Program-made: the position numbers and the translations under genes
Notes under the pieces: model-generated
Seen by the model: only the letters and a program-made list of their open reading frames with translations
What the model was told of the DNA's origin: nothing
Database searches by the model: none
DNA from: Planococcus sp. APC 4015
Lineage (GTDB): Bacteria; Actinomycetota; Actinomycetes; Actinomycetales; Microbacteriaceae
Length of the DNA: 48,995 nucleotides
Assembly (NCBI GenBank): GCA_030407505.1
Contig: JASDDH010000028.1
Coordinates: 1 to 48,995 of the forward strand
Reading direction: 5' to 3'
Shown: positions 25,146-32,437 of the stretch, one piece after another
Layout: each line of letters begins with the position of its first letter
How positions within the stretch are numbered: position 1 is the stretch's first letter

Positions 25146-26552
25146 GTGAGCGATACCACCGGCCCCTTCGAGAGTCTCGCCGGGCACGCGCACGCGACGC
25201 ACGTCGTGGTCGTCGGCGGCGGCATCGCCGGACTCGTCGCCGCGCACGAATGCGCGAAGGTCGGACTGCGCGTGACCCTCATCGAGGCCGGCGAGCTCGG
25301 TGGCATCATCCGGTCGGCCGAGATCGCGGGCATGGCGCTCGACGTCGGCGCCGACGGCTTCTCGAGCGCGGGCGGGCACGTGCGCGCCCTGCTCGAAGAG
25401 CTGCACCTGAGCGATGACATCGAGCCCGAGGCGCGGGTCGCCTCCTGGTCCGGGGGCGCGCCCCTGCCCTCGGGCTCGATCATCGGGATCCCGGCGAACC
25501 CGTGGGATCCGGCCGTGCGCCGCATCATCGGGTGGAGCGGGGTGTGGCGCGCGTATCTCGACCGGCTGCGTCCGCCGCTCACGATCGGGCAGGAGCACAA
25601 CCTGGACGCGCTCGTGCGCAGGCGCATGGGCGACCGCGTGGTCGACCGTCTGGTGGCCCCCCTCACCTACGGGCGGCACGGCCTGTCGCCCGCCGGCGTC
25701 GACGTCGACGCTGCCGCCCCCGGACTCAACGCCGCCTTGACCCGCACCGGCTCGCTCGGCGGCGCGGTCGCGCAGGTGCGGGCGGATCGCCCGGCCGGCG
25801 GCGGCAACCAGACGCTCGTGGGCGGTATGACGCGACTCGTCGACGCGCTGCGCGCGCGACTGGAGTCGCTCGGTGCCGAGGTGCTGATCGGATCGCCGGT
25901 CGAGGCGATCGCGCGCGCCGATGAGACCTGGGAGGTCGTGAACGGCGGCGAGACGCTGCGCTGCGACGCCGTGATCGTCGCGACCCCCGAGGGCGTCGCC
26001 CGCCGCCTGCTCGCCCCGAACGTGACGGGCATCGACGATCAGCCGGGCGCTGCGCGCACGGCCGATGTCGTGACGCTCGTCGTCGACGCGGCCGCGGTGG
26101 CGGCGTCGGGCGGCGTCACGGTCTACGCGGTCCCCACCGACGACGCCCCCGCCGCCGCGGTGATCGACGCGACCGCGAGGTGGCCGTGGCTCGCCGAGCG
26201 CGTGGGCGCCCATGCGCGGGTCGTGCGGGTGCTGTTCCAGGGGCGCGAAGCGCCCGAACCTTCCGCCGCCGACGGGGTGGCGGCGGCATCCGCTCTTCTC
26301 GGGGTCGATCTCGACGACCGGCACGTGCTCGGCGCACGCGTCGACCGCTGGGGGGCCGCACTCCCGCCGTCGGCGATCGGGCACGCCGACGCGGCGGCTC
26401 AGGCGCGTGCCGCCGTGCACGCCGTGCCGGGGCTCGCGGTCGTCGGCGCGTGGCTGTCGGGCAGCGGGCTCGCGCACGTGATCCCGGATGCCGCGGCCGA
26501 GGCGGAACGCGTTCGTCGCCGCGCGCTTTTCGGCGACGCGGCGGCTGAATGA
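25146..26552 (+). CDS. hemY: HemY-type protoporphyrinogen/coproporphyrinogen oxidase
   Basis: 468 residues. An FAD-binding GGGIAG (24-29) in THVVVVGGGIAGLVAAHE is followed by EAGELGGIIRSAEIAGMALDVGADGFSS. The middle has GDRVVDRLVAPLTYGRHGLSPAGVDVDAAAP and a GGMTRLVDAL segment, and the end has AVVGAWLSGSGLAHVI, all features of the HemY family. In actinobacteria this enzyme usually oxidises coproporphyrinogen III to coproporphyrin III in the coproporphyrin-dependent heme route, so cgoX is an alternative name. The GTG start is chosen because GGGAGG ends nine bases before it; an ATG at 25137 would be too close. A hemD-like gene lies 1.3 kb downstream. Confidence 0.88.
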   Translation: MSDTTGPFESLAGHAHATHVVVVGGGIAGLVAAHECAKVGLRVTLIEAGELGGIIRSAEIAGMALDVGADGFSSAGGHVRALLEELHLSDDIEPEARVASWSGGAPLPSGSIIGIPANPWDPAVRRIIGWSGVWRAYLDRLRPPLTIGQEHNLDALVRRRMGDRVVDRLVAPLTYGRHGLSPAGVDVDAAAPGLNAALTRTGSLGGAVAQVRADRPAGGGNQTLVGGMTRLVDALRARLESLGAEVLIGSPVEAIARADETWEVVNGGETLRCDAVIVATPEGVARRLLAPNVTGIDDQPGAARTADVVTLVVDAAAVAASGGVTVYAVPTDDAPAAAVIDATARWPWLAERVGAHARVVRVLFQGREAPEPSAADGVAAASALLGVDLDDRHVLGARVDRWGAALPPSAIGHADAAAQARAAVHAVPGLAVVGAWLSGSGLAHVIPDAAAEAERVRRRALFGDAAAE

Positions 26553-26605
26553 CCCAGTCTGCACCTCAGATGTCAAGGGTGGATGCCGGAACCGGAATAC
26601 CTGAC

Positions 26606-26611
26606 TACCCT
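26606..26611 (+). promoter_or_regulatory. Possible -10 box for the envelope-protein operon
   Basis: TACCCT lies 41 bases before the ATG at 26653, giving a leader of about 35 bases that includes the Shine-Dalgarno GTGAGGAAA. The 100-base gap has no other visible feature. Confidence 0.35.
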
Positions 26612-26652
26612 GGTCTCTCAGGCAACGCACCACCCGAACGTGAGGAAATCCC

Positions 26653-27057
26653 ATGAAGGGCAAAGCAGGAGTCGTCGTCGGTCTGGCCGTGGGGTACGTG
26701 CTCGGCAGCCGCGCCGGCCGTGAACGCTACGACCAGATCAAGACCCAGTGGCTCAAGGTGTGGAACACCGCGCCCGTGCAGAAGCAGGTGGGCAAAGCGA
26801 CCGAGTTCGCCAAGACCGCCGCGCTCTCGCTCCCCAGCACCCTGTGGGACAGCGCGGTCAAGGTGACGAAGGCCGCGTCGTCGAAGAACACGCCGGGCCA
26901 GAAGCTCGACGCCGCGATCAAGGCGAGCGAAGACAGTGTCTCCGACGTCGAGAAGGCGGCGAAGACGAGCGCGAAGGCCGCCAAATCGAGCGTGAAGGCC
27001 GCGAAGGATGCGACCGACGAAGCGCTCGACGGCGCGCAGGGTCTCGGCGGCGCCTGA
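26653..27057 (+). CDS. YtxH-like membrane-anchored protein
   Basis: 134 residues. A glycine-rich N-terminal membrane anchor (KGKAGVVVGLAVGYVLGSRAGRERYD) is characteristic of actinobacterial YtxH/DUF-type envelope proteins. It is followed by an Ala/Lys-rich helical tail (EKAAKTSAKAAKSSVKAAKD) like a coiled coil. GTGAGGAAA lies seven bases before the ATG. It is the first gene of a tight trio with a holin-X-type protein and a DUF3618-like protein, a set common in actinobacteria and thought to act in envelope or stress physiology. The exact role is unknown. Confidence 0.85.
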   Translation: MKGKAGVVVGLAVGYVLGSRAGRERYDQIKTQWLKVWNTAPVQKQVGKATEFAKTAALSLPSTLWDSAVKVTKAASSKNTPGQKLDAAIKASEDSVSDVEKAAKTSAKAAKSSVKAAKDATDEALDGAQGLGGA

Positions 27058-27058
27058 G

Positions 27059-27460
27059 ATGACGACTCCCCGCGGTTTTCGGGATCGCGCCGACGACAGC
27101 CTCTTCACGCTGATCGGCGACGTCCCCGAGCTCGTGCGCAACCTCGTGCTCGCCGAGGTCGACGCTGCGAAGAAGTGGCTCAAGCGCACCGCGAAGGACG
27201 CCGGAATCGGCACGGTCTGGATCGTCGCGGCCCTGTTCGTGCTGTTCTGGACCATCCCCGTGTTCGGCACCTTCGTGATCGCCGGATTGTCGTCGTGGTG
27301 GCCGGTCTGGCTGTCGGCCATCGTCGTGTTCGGCGTGATGCTGCTCATCGTGCTGATCCTCGCCCTCATCGGCTACCTGCGCTTCAAGCGCCTGTCGAAG
27401 ACGCAGAACCCGGCCCAGTCGATCGTCCAAGACGTCAAGGAGGTGCGCGGTGAATTCTGA
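27059..27460 (+). CDS. Actinobacterial holin-X / phage holin superfamily III-like protein
   Basis: 133 residues. A short amphipathic N terminus (DDSLFTLIGDVPELVRNLVLAEVDAAKKWLKR) precedes two hydrophobic helices (GTVWIVAALFVLFWTIPVFG and WLSAIVVFGVMLLIVLILAL), the layout of the PF07332 holin-X family. Despite the name, chromosomal members of this trio are not phage lysis proteins. The ATG starts one base after the preceding TGA, so translation is probably coupled, and the gene overlaps the next by 11 bp. Confidence 0.85.
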   Translation: MTTPRGFRDRADDSLFTLIGDVPELVRNLVLAEVDAAKKWLKRTAKDAGIGTVWIVAALFVLFWTIPVFGTFVIAGLSSWWPVWLSAIVVFGVMLLIVLILALIGYLRFKRLSKTQNPAQSIVQDVKEVRGEF

Positions 27461-27728
27461 CGCGCTGGTACCGGTGCCGCGCACCGCTGTCCGTATCGGA
27501 ATCGCCGACCCCGTCGAGGAGGCCCGCGCCGAGCTGAAGGCGGCCCTCGCCGCGATCGAGCTCAAAGGCAACATCCCTCGTCGGGTCGCCCGCGCGACCG
27601 ACAAGACCCTCGCCGAGGCGCGCGCCTTCACCAAGCGCGATCCCGCGATCGCGACGGTTGCCGTCGTGGCGGGCGCCGCGCTCGTCGGCGCGGCGGTGTG
27701 GGGTCTCGTCCGCCTGTACGTCCGCTGA
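27450..27728 (+). CDS. DUF3618-like small membrane protein
   Basis: 92 residues. The N-terminal segment PVEEARAELKAALAAIELKGNIPRRVARAT resembles DUF3618 proteins, and one C-terminal membrane helix follows (IATVAVVAGAALVGAAVWGLV). The GTG at 27450 overlaps the previous gene by 11 bp and has AAGGAGG (27438-27444) five bases upstream. It is the third member of the envelope trio. Confidence 0.8.
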   Translation: MNSDALVPVPRTAVRIGIADPVEEARAELKAALAAIELKGNIPRRVARATDKTLAEARAFTKRDPAIATVAVVAGAALVGAAVWGLVRLYVR

Positions 27729-27775
27729 CCGGCAGACCAGGTATCCCGGGCCAGACGCATCGCCGGTTCGCGGGG

Positions 27776-27781
27776 TATGCT
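27776..27781 (+). promoter_or_regulatory. Probable -10 box for the hemD-cofD-tauE operon
   Basis: TATGCT in the 145-bp gap after the envelope trio, about 93 bases before the hemD start. A weak TTCGCG-like -35 lies upstream. No riboswitch-like structure was recognised in the gap. Confidence 0.35.
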
Positions 27782-27873
27782 CAGGAAACAGGCAGTGCAA
27801 TGGTGCGGATGCTGCCGATCGCGCGAACCCGCCTCGAATCGCGCGTCGGCCGCTCGACGTTCAGGGTGGCCCG

Positions 27874-28698
27874 ATGAGTCCCACGAGAGTCGACCCCATG
27901 AACACTGCCGTAGCAAATTCACCAGAGAAGCCCCTCGCGGGCTGGCGCGTCCTGGTGCCCCGCGGCGGCCCGTGGGGTGACGGCGTGGCGGCGACGCTGC
28001 GTCGGCAGGGCGCCACTCCTGTGATCGCGCCGCTCATCAACTTCGCGCCGACGAACGACCAGGCGGCGCTCGATGAGGCGCTGGCCGACCTCTCTTCGGG
28101 TCAGTTCGACTGGCTGACGGTCACCAGCGCCACGACGGTCGATGTGCTCTACGCGTACCGCGCCGAGATCCACTCGCGCACGAAGGTCGCCGCTGTCGGC
28201 GAGACGACTGCCGCGGCGCTTCAGGCGGTCGGGTACCGGGTCGACCTCGTCCCCGAGCAGGACAACTCCGCCGCCGGCATGGCCGAGCAGCTCATCGGCC
28301 TCGAGCCCGAGCCGCGCGACATCCTGACCCTCCGCAGCGAGATCGCCAAGCCCGTCCTCACCCGCATGCTCAGCGATGCCGGGCATCGCGTGCGCAGCGT
28401 CGTGGCCTATCGGACGGTCGGGGTGCCGGTCACCGATCGCATCGCCGCCGACGTGCTGTCGGGTCGCATCAACGCGATCCTCGTCACGAGCGGGTCGGTC
28501 GCCGAGCAGGTTCAGCAGCAGTTCCCGTCGATCCCCGACACCACGCTGATCGCCGCCATCGGGCCCCGGACGGCCAAGGACGCCCGCCGTGCGGGCCTCG
28601 CGATCGACGTCGTCGCCGACACGCAGACGGTCGACGCCCTCATCGAGGCGGTCGGCCGTTTCGCCCTGCCGCACGCGGCCGACGAGTTCGCTCCGTGA
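27874..28698 (+). CDS. hemD: Uroporphyrinogen-III synthase (HemD family)
   Basis: About 274 residues (266 if ATG 27898 is used). The start LAGWRVLVPRGGPWGDGVAATLRRQGATPVIAPLI, the central DWLTVTSATTVDVLYAYRAE, KVAAVGETTAAALQAVGY and RDILTLRSEIAKPVL, and the late NAILVTSGSVAEQVQQQF and IAAIGPRTAKDARRAGL are all HemD features. The enzyme cyclises hydroxymethylbilane with inversion of ring D in heme, siroheme and cobalamin synthesis. AGGGTGG five bases before ATG 27874 favours that start, but 27898 cannot be ruled out. Its stop overlaps the cofD start by four bases (GTGA), coupling tetrapyrrole and F420 genes. Confidence 0.88.
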   Translation: MSPTRVDPMNTAVANSPEKPLAGWRVLVPRGGPWGDGVAATLRRQGATPVIAPLINFAPTNDQAALDEALADLSSGQFDWLTVTSATTVDVLYAYRAEIHSRTKVAAVGETTAAALQAVGYRVDLVPEQDNSAAGMAEQLIGLEPEPRDILTLRSEIAKPVLTRMLSDAGHRVRSVVAYRTVGVPVTDRIAADVLSGRINAILVTSGSVAEQVQQQFPSIPDTTLIAAIGPRTAKDARRAGLAIDVVADTQTVDALIEAVGRFALPHAADEFAP

Positions 28699-29660
28699 GC
28701 CCCCGCGTCGTCGTCCTCGCGGGCGGCGTCGGCGGCTCGAAGTTCACCATCGGCGTGCGCGAGGCGCTGCGCCGACGTGACGCCGAGCCGGCGACCGTCG
28801 TCGTCAACACCGGCGATGACCTGTGGCTGTCGGGCGTGCGTCTGCAGCCCGACGTCGATTCGATCGTCTACGCCCTCGCCGGCGTCAACGACGCCGTGCG
28901 CGGTTGGGGTCGCGCGGGTGATTCGGAGCGGGTCAACCACGAGCTGCAGGAGTGGGGCGCGGGCTGGCCCTGGTTCACCCTCGGAGACCTCGACCTCGGA
29001 ACCCACCTCGCGCGCACCGGCTGGCTGCGGGAGGGACTCAGCCCCACGGCCGTGATCGAGCGGATGTCACGGCGGTGGGACCTCGGCGTGCGCCTGCTGC
29101 CGATGACCGACGCCGAGGTCGACACCCACGTCGTGCTAAGCGGCGGGGTGCGGATGCACTTCCAGGAGTGGTGGACCCGTCACCGCGCCGCCCTCGAGCC
29201 GCTCGCCTTCGAGAACCCGGGGATGGATGCCGCTCGGCCCGCTCCCGGGGTCGCGGAGGCGATCGCCGCCGCCGACGTCGTGCTCGTCGCGCCGTCGAAC
29301 CCGGTGGTCTCCGTCGGGCCGATCCTCGCGGTGCCCGGCGTGCGCGCCGCTCTCCGCGAGACGCCGGCGGTCGTCGTGGGGGTCTCACCGATCATCGGCG
29401 GCCGCGTCGTGCGCGGCATGGCCGACGTGTGCCTCGCCGCGATCGGCGTGGAGACGTCGGCCTCGGCCGTGGCTGCGCACTACGGCGCGCGCTCGAGCGG
29501 AGGCCTGCTCGACGCGTGGCTGCTCGCCGAGGAAGACGCCGACCTCTCCGGCGAGGTCGGGAGTACCGGCATCCGCTCTGTCGTCACCGCGCTGTGGATG
29601 ACGGATGCCGCGGCGACGGCCGACATCGTCGACACCGCGCTCGCCGCCGCCGGGTTCTGA
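28695..29660 (+). CDS. cofD: 2-phospho-L-lactate (or phosphoenolpyruvate) transferase CofD/FbiA
   Basis: 321 residues, the usual length. The N-terminal nucleotide loop is LAGGVGGSKF (G10-K16), and the central VVNTGDDLWLSGVRLQPDVDSIVYALAG and APSNPVVSVGPILAVPGV are diagnostic of CofD. The enzyme transfers the lactyl- or enolpyruvyl-phospho group from the GDP-activated donor made by CofC to FO, giving F420-0 or dehydro-F420-0. In actinobacteria the PEP-derived route is established. The GTG start overlaps hemD (GTGA), and the stop overlaps the tauE ATG by one base. Its pathway partners cofC and fbiC are on the opposite strand, 1-2 kb and 4 kb away. No cofE/fbiB is in the window. Confidence 0.95.
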   Translation: MSPRVVVLAGGVGGSKFTIGVREALRRRDAEPATVVVNTGDDLWLSGVRLQPDVDSIVYALAGVNDAVRGWGRAGDSERVNHELQEWGAGWPWFTLGDLDLGTHLARTGWLREGLSPTAVIERMSRRWDLGVRLLPMTDAEVDTHVVLSGGVRMHFQEWWTRHRAALEPLAFENPGMDAARPAPGVAEAIAAADVVLVAPSNPVVSVGPILAVPGVRAALRETPAVVVGVSPIIGGRVVRGMADVCLAAIGVETSASAVAAHYGARSSGGLLDAWLLAEEDADLSGEVGSTGIRSVVTALWMTDAAATADIVDTALAAAGF

Positions 29661-30406
29661 TGCTTCCCGAGCTCGCGTGGTTCGGCTGGGCGCTGCTCGC
29701 TTTCGCCGCCGTCGTGATCGGCATCTCGAAGACCGGCATCCCGGGCGCCGGAACCGTCGCCGTCGCCGTGTTCGCCGCGGTGCTGCCGGCGAAGCAGTCC
29801 ACGGGCACGATCCTGCTGCTGCTCATCGTCGCCGACGTGTTCGCGGTGCTGCTCTACCGGCGGCACGCGAACTGGCCGGCGCTGCTGCGCCTGGCGCCGG
29901 CTGTCGTGGCCGGCGTACTGCTGGGTGTCCTGTTCCTCGCGGTCGCCGATGACGTGTGGGTCAAGCGCGTGATCGGCGTGATCCTGCTGAGCGTGGTCGC
30001 GATCACCCTGCTGCGGCGGCGTTTCGGCCGTGCGGCGGACGAGGGCGGACCGCACCGCGTCGCCGCGGCGACCTACGGCACGCTGAGCGGGTTCACGACG
30101 ATGGTGGCCAACGCCGCGGGGCCGGTGATGTCGATGTACTTCCTGGCGGCGAGGTTCCCGGTGAAGGAGTTCCTGGGCACCGCGGCCTGGTTCTTCGCCA
30201 TCATCAACATCGCCAAGGTGCCGTTCTCGGTCGGGCTCGGGCTCATCACGGGGCCGGGTCTGCTGCTCGACCTCGTGCTCGTGCCGCTCGTCGTCGGCGG
30301 CGCTCTTGCGGGCCGGTGGATCGCGGGGCGCATCGACCAGGTGCTCTTCGAGCGCCTGGTCATCGTGTTCACCGTGGTCGGCGCGCTGTACCTGCTGCTC
30401 TCCTGA
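29660..30406 (+). CDS. TauE/SafE family sulfite/organosulfonate exporter-like permease
   Basis: 248 residues with seven or eight membrane helices. TauE/SafE signatures are GISKTGIPGAGTVAVAVFA near the start, a middle YGTLSGFTTMVANAAGPVMSMYFL and a later AWFFAIINIAKVPFSVGLGLI. Members export sulfite, sulfoacetate or similar anions, or are uncharacterised; the substrate here is unknown. The ATG overlaps the cofD stop by one base (TGATG), so it is translated with cofD, a link I cannot explain. Confidence 0.88.
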   Translation: MLPELAWFGWALLAFAAVVIGISKTGIPGAGTVAVAVFAAVLPAKQSTGTILLLLIVADVFAVLLYRRHANWPALLRLAPAVVAGVLLGVLFLAVADDVWVKRVIGVILLSVVAITLLRRRFGRAADEGGPHRVAAATYGTLSGFTTMVANAAGPVMSMYFLAARFPVKEFLGTAAWFFAIINIAKVPFSVGLGLITGPGLLLDLVLVPLVVGGALAGRWIAGRIDQVLFERLVIVFTVVGALYLLLS

Positions 30407-30416
30407 CGCCCTGCGG

Positions 30417-30695
30417 CCGCGGCACCATCCTGCGGGCGCGGCAGGCCGGCTCCGGTCCGCTGCACTTTCCTGCGAGCGCTGCGTCGCCACGTCGGGGCGC
30501 TCGCAGGGAACTGCAGCGCGGGTGCTGCCCTCGCCCCGGCCCTGGCGATCTGGCGGAGGACCCGGCATCCGCAACCGCGGCAGTTCCCTGCGAGCGCGGC
30601 CGTTCCCTGCGAGCGCGGCGGTTCCGTTTGGATCGGCTACAGATTCCTGCGAGCGCCCCGTGGTGCGACGCAGCGGTCGCAGGAAACTGCAGCGC
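30417..30695. repeat. Dense array of TTCCTGCGAGCGC inverted repeats between convergent operons
   Basis: The 352-bp gap between the tauE and cofC stops holds direct copies of TTC(C)CTGCGAGCGC at 30467-30480, 30584-30600, 30602-30619 and 30644-30656. Inverted copies are at 30497-30519 and 30673-30695, both continuing as CTGCAGCGC. A related GCGGCACCATCCTGCG is at 30417-30441. Copies pair to form hairpins, 30467-30480 with 30497-30510 and 30644-30656 with 30674-30686. No open frame is supported. It may end both operons or be a repetitive extragenic palindrome cluster. Confidence 0.7.
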
Positions 30696-30758
30696 TGGAT
30701 TCCCGTGGTCAGCAGGTTCTGTCGCCACCGAAACGCGCCGACTACGGGAGCGCGATGT

Positions 30759-31388
30759 CTAGCCGAGCGTCGCCTCGGCAGCCGCCAGCAGAGCCGTCGT
30801 GCGGGGGCCCAGGCCGAGCGCGCGCGCCTCGTCCAGCTGCTGGGCGGTGTCGACGTCGCGCCGCACGGTCGAGGCATCCGGAACATCGAGCGGAACGCAC
30901 CCGAGCGCGACGTGTCGCGCGAACGACCCGTCGCCGAAGGCCGAGGTCCACTCCGCATCCGGCCCGGCGGTCACGAGCGTCGAGCCGGTGCCCTCGGCGT
31001 CGGCGACGACAGCGCGGTCGACGGATGCCGCCGCCTCGAGCGCGGTCGCGAGGTCGCCGGGACGAAGGGCGGGCAGATCGCCCAGCAGCGCGGCGCGCGG
31101 CATCCCGTCGAAGCCGGCGAAGCCGCGCGCGATCGCCTCGTCGAGCCCGCGCGCATCGCCCTCGGGCACGAAGCGCAGGCCCGGCAGGTCGAGCGCGCCG
31201 AGCACGAGACCGCCGTCGTCGCCGACCACGACCACCCTCTCTACGACCTCGCACGCGGCCGCCGCCGCGATCGTGTCGAGCGCGATCGCGCGTGCGAGCG
31301 CCGTGCGCTCGACACCGGTGACGGTCAATCGAGACTTGCCGCGTGCCGGGTCTTTGACCGGGACGACGATCGTCCAGCCCCGCGTCAC
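30759..31388 (-). CDS. cofC: 2-phospho-L-lactate / phosphoenolpyruvate guanylyltransferase CofC (FbiD)
   Basis: 209 residues. The start TRGWTIVVPVKDPARGKSRL is the nucleotidyltransferase P-loop-like region of CofC, with ALARAIALDTIAAAAACEVV, GDLPALRPGDLATAL and VVADAEGTGSTLVTAGP following in the expected order. It activates 2-phospholactate or PEP with GTP, supplying the donor for CofD. The GTG at 31388 overlaps the fgd stop by four bases (GTGA), so it is the last gene of the minus-strand F420 operon. Confidence 0.93.
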   Translation of the reverse strand: MTRGWTIVVPVKDPARGKSRLTVTGVERTALARAIALDTIAAAAACEVVERVVVVGDDGGLVLGALDLPGLRFVPEGDARGLDEAIARGFAGFDGMPRAALLGDLPALRPGDLATALEAAASVDRAVVADAEGTGSTLVTAGPDAEWTSAFGDGSFARHVALGCVPLDVPDASTVRRDVDTAQQLDEARALGLGPRTTALLAAAEATLG

Positions 31389-32437
31389 TCCCCGAACCGT
31401 GCGCGCAGGCGCGGCAGGATCTCGGTGCCGTACATGCGCAGGAACGACTCCTGGTCGTGTCCGGGGTCGTGGAACACCAGGTGACGGAACCCGAGATCGT
31501 GGTACTTCGCGATCTGCTCGACGTGCTCGTCGGGGTCGGTGGAGACGATGAAGCGGGATGCCGCGCGCTCGATCGGCAGCGCGTCGCCCCGACGCTGCAT
31601 CTCGATCGGGTCGTGGATGCCCATCTTCTCGTCGGCCGACAGGGCCAGTGGTGCCCAGAACCGCGTCTTCTCGAGGGCGGTCTGGCGGTCGGCGGCGAGC
31701 GAGACCTTGACCTCCATGAGGGTGTCGACGGCGCCTTCGGGTCGACCGGCCTTCTCGAGCCCGTCGCGCAGCGCGGGCAGCAGGGTGTCGGCGTAGAGTG
31801 CCGGGTCCTTGCCGCTCGTGGTGATGAACCCGTCGGCGATGCGACCGGCGAGGCGGGTGGCCGCCGGCCCGGCCGCGCCGATGTAGATCGGCACCCGGGT
31901 CGTCGGGCGGTCGTAGACGGTCGCGTCCTTGACCGAGTAGTAGGTGCCGTCGAACGTGACGCGCTCGTCGGCCCAGAGCTCTTCGATGAGCTGGAGCGAT
32001 TCCTTCAGACGCTGGAAGCGCTCGGGCGGCTCGGGCCACTCGAGGCCGAGGGTGACCTCGTTGAGCGCCTCACCCGTGCCCACGCCGAGGATCACCCGGC
32101 CGGGGAACATGACGCCGAGCGTGGCGAACGCCTGGGCGATGACCGCCGGGTGGTACCGGAACGTCGGGGTGAGCACCGACGTCCCGAGCAGCACCCGAGA
32201 CGTCTTGGCGCCCATCGCGCCGAGCAGCGGCAGTGCGGCCGGGGCGTGCCCGCCCTCGTGCATCCAGGGCTGGAAGTGGTCCGAGATGAAGACCGAGTCG
32301 AAGCCGACCTCTTCGGCGAGCACCGCCAGGTCGACCAGCTCGCTGGGTCCGAACTGCTCGGCGGACGCCTTGTAGCCGAAGCGCAGGGGAGACAGCGCGC
32401 TCGCCCCGTCCGGTTGCTGAGCCTGTCCAAGCATCAT
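31385..32437 (-). CDS. fgd: F420-dependent glucose-6-phosphate dehydrogenase
   Basis: 350 residues of the luciferase-like F420 family, very close to mycobacterial FGD1. It shares FGYKASAEQF, ISDHFQPWMHEGGHAP, LLGTSVLTPTFRYHPAVIAQ and LGVGTGEALNE. Catalytic H54, W58 and E123 correspond to H40, W44 and E109 of the M. tuberculosis enzyme. It oxidises glucose-6-phosphate to 6-phosphogluconolactone and makes F420H2 for other reductases. The constant offset of 14 shows an N-terminal extension, encoded by a repeat-like sequence (32410-32432). GAGAGG precedes ATG 32437 by six bases. It overlaps the monooxygenase gene (ATGA) and cofC (GTGA). Confidence 0.94.
   Translation of the reverse strand: MMLGQAQQPDGASALSPLRFGYKASAEQFGPSELVDLAVLAEEVGFDSVFISDHFQPWMHEGGHAPAALPLLGAMGAKTSRVLLGTSVLTPTFRYHPAVIAQAFATLGVMFPGRVILGVGTGEALNEVTLGLEWPEPPERFQRLKESLQLIEELWADERVTFDGTYYSVKDATVYDRPTTRVPIYIGAAGPAATRLAGRIADGFITTSGKDPALYADTLLPALRDGLEKAGRPEGAVDTLMEVKVSLAADRQTALEKTRFWAPLALSADEKMGIHDPIEMQRRGDALPIERAASRFIVSTDPDEHVEQIAKYHDLGFRHLVFHDPGHDQESFLRMYGTEILPRLRARFGE
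32410..32432 (-). repeat. Degenerate copy of the CCGGTCGCTGAGCTTGTCGAAGC repeat inside the fgd 5' end
   Basis: The 23 bases here match 34318-34340 (inside fbiC) at 20 of 23 positions in the same orientation. They encode the residues just after the start of Fgd that have no counterpart in mycobacterial FGD1. Confidence 0.6.

Noticed and set aside
27059..27460. Prophage remnant because of the holin family name
   Set aside because: No other phage gene is present, and this holin-X family is a normal chromosomal envelope protein in actinobacteria.
30417..30695. CRISPR array
   Set aside because: Repeats are short, in both orientations and irregularly spaced; there are no equal spacers and no cas genes.
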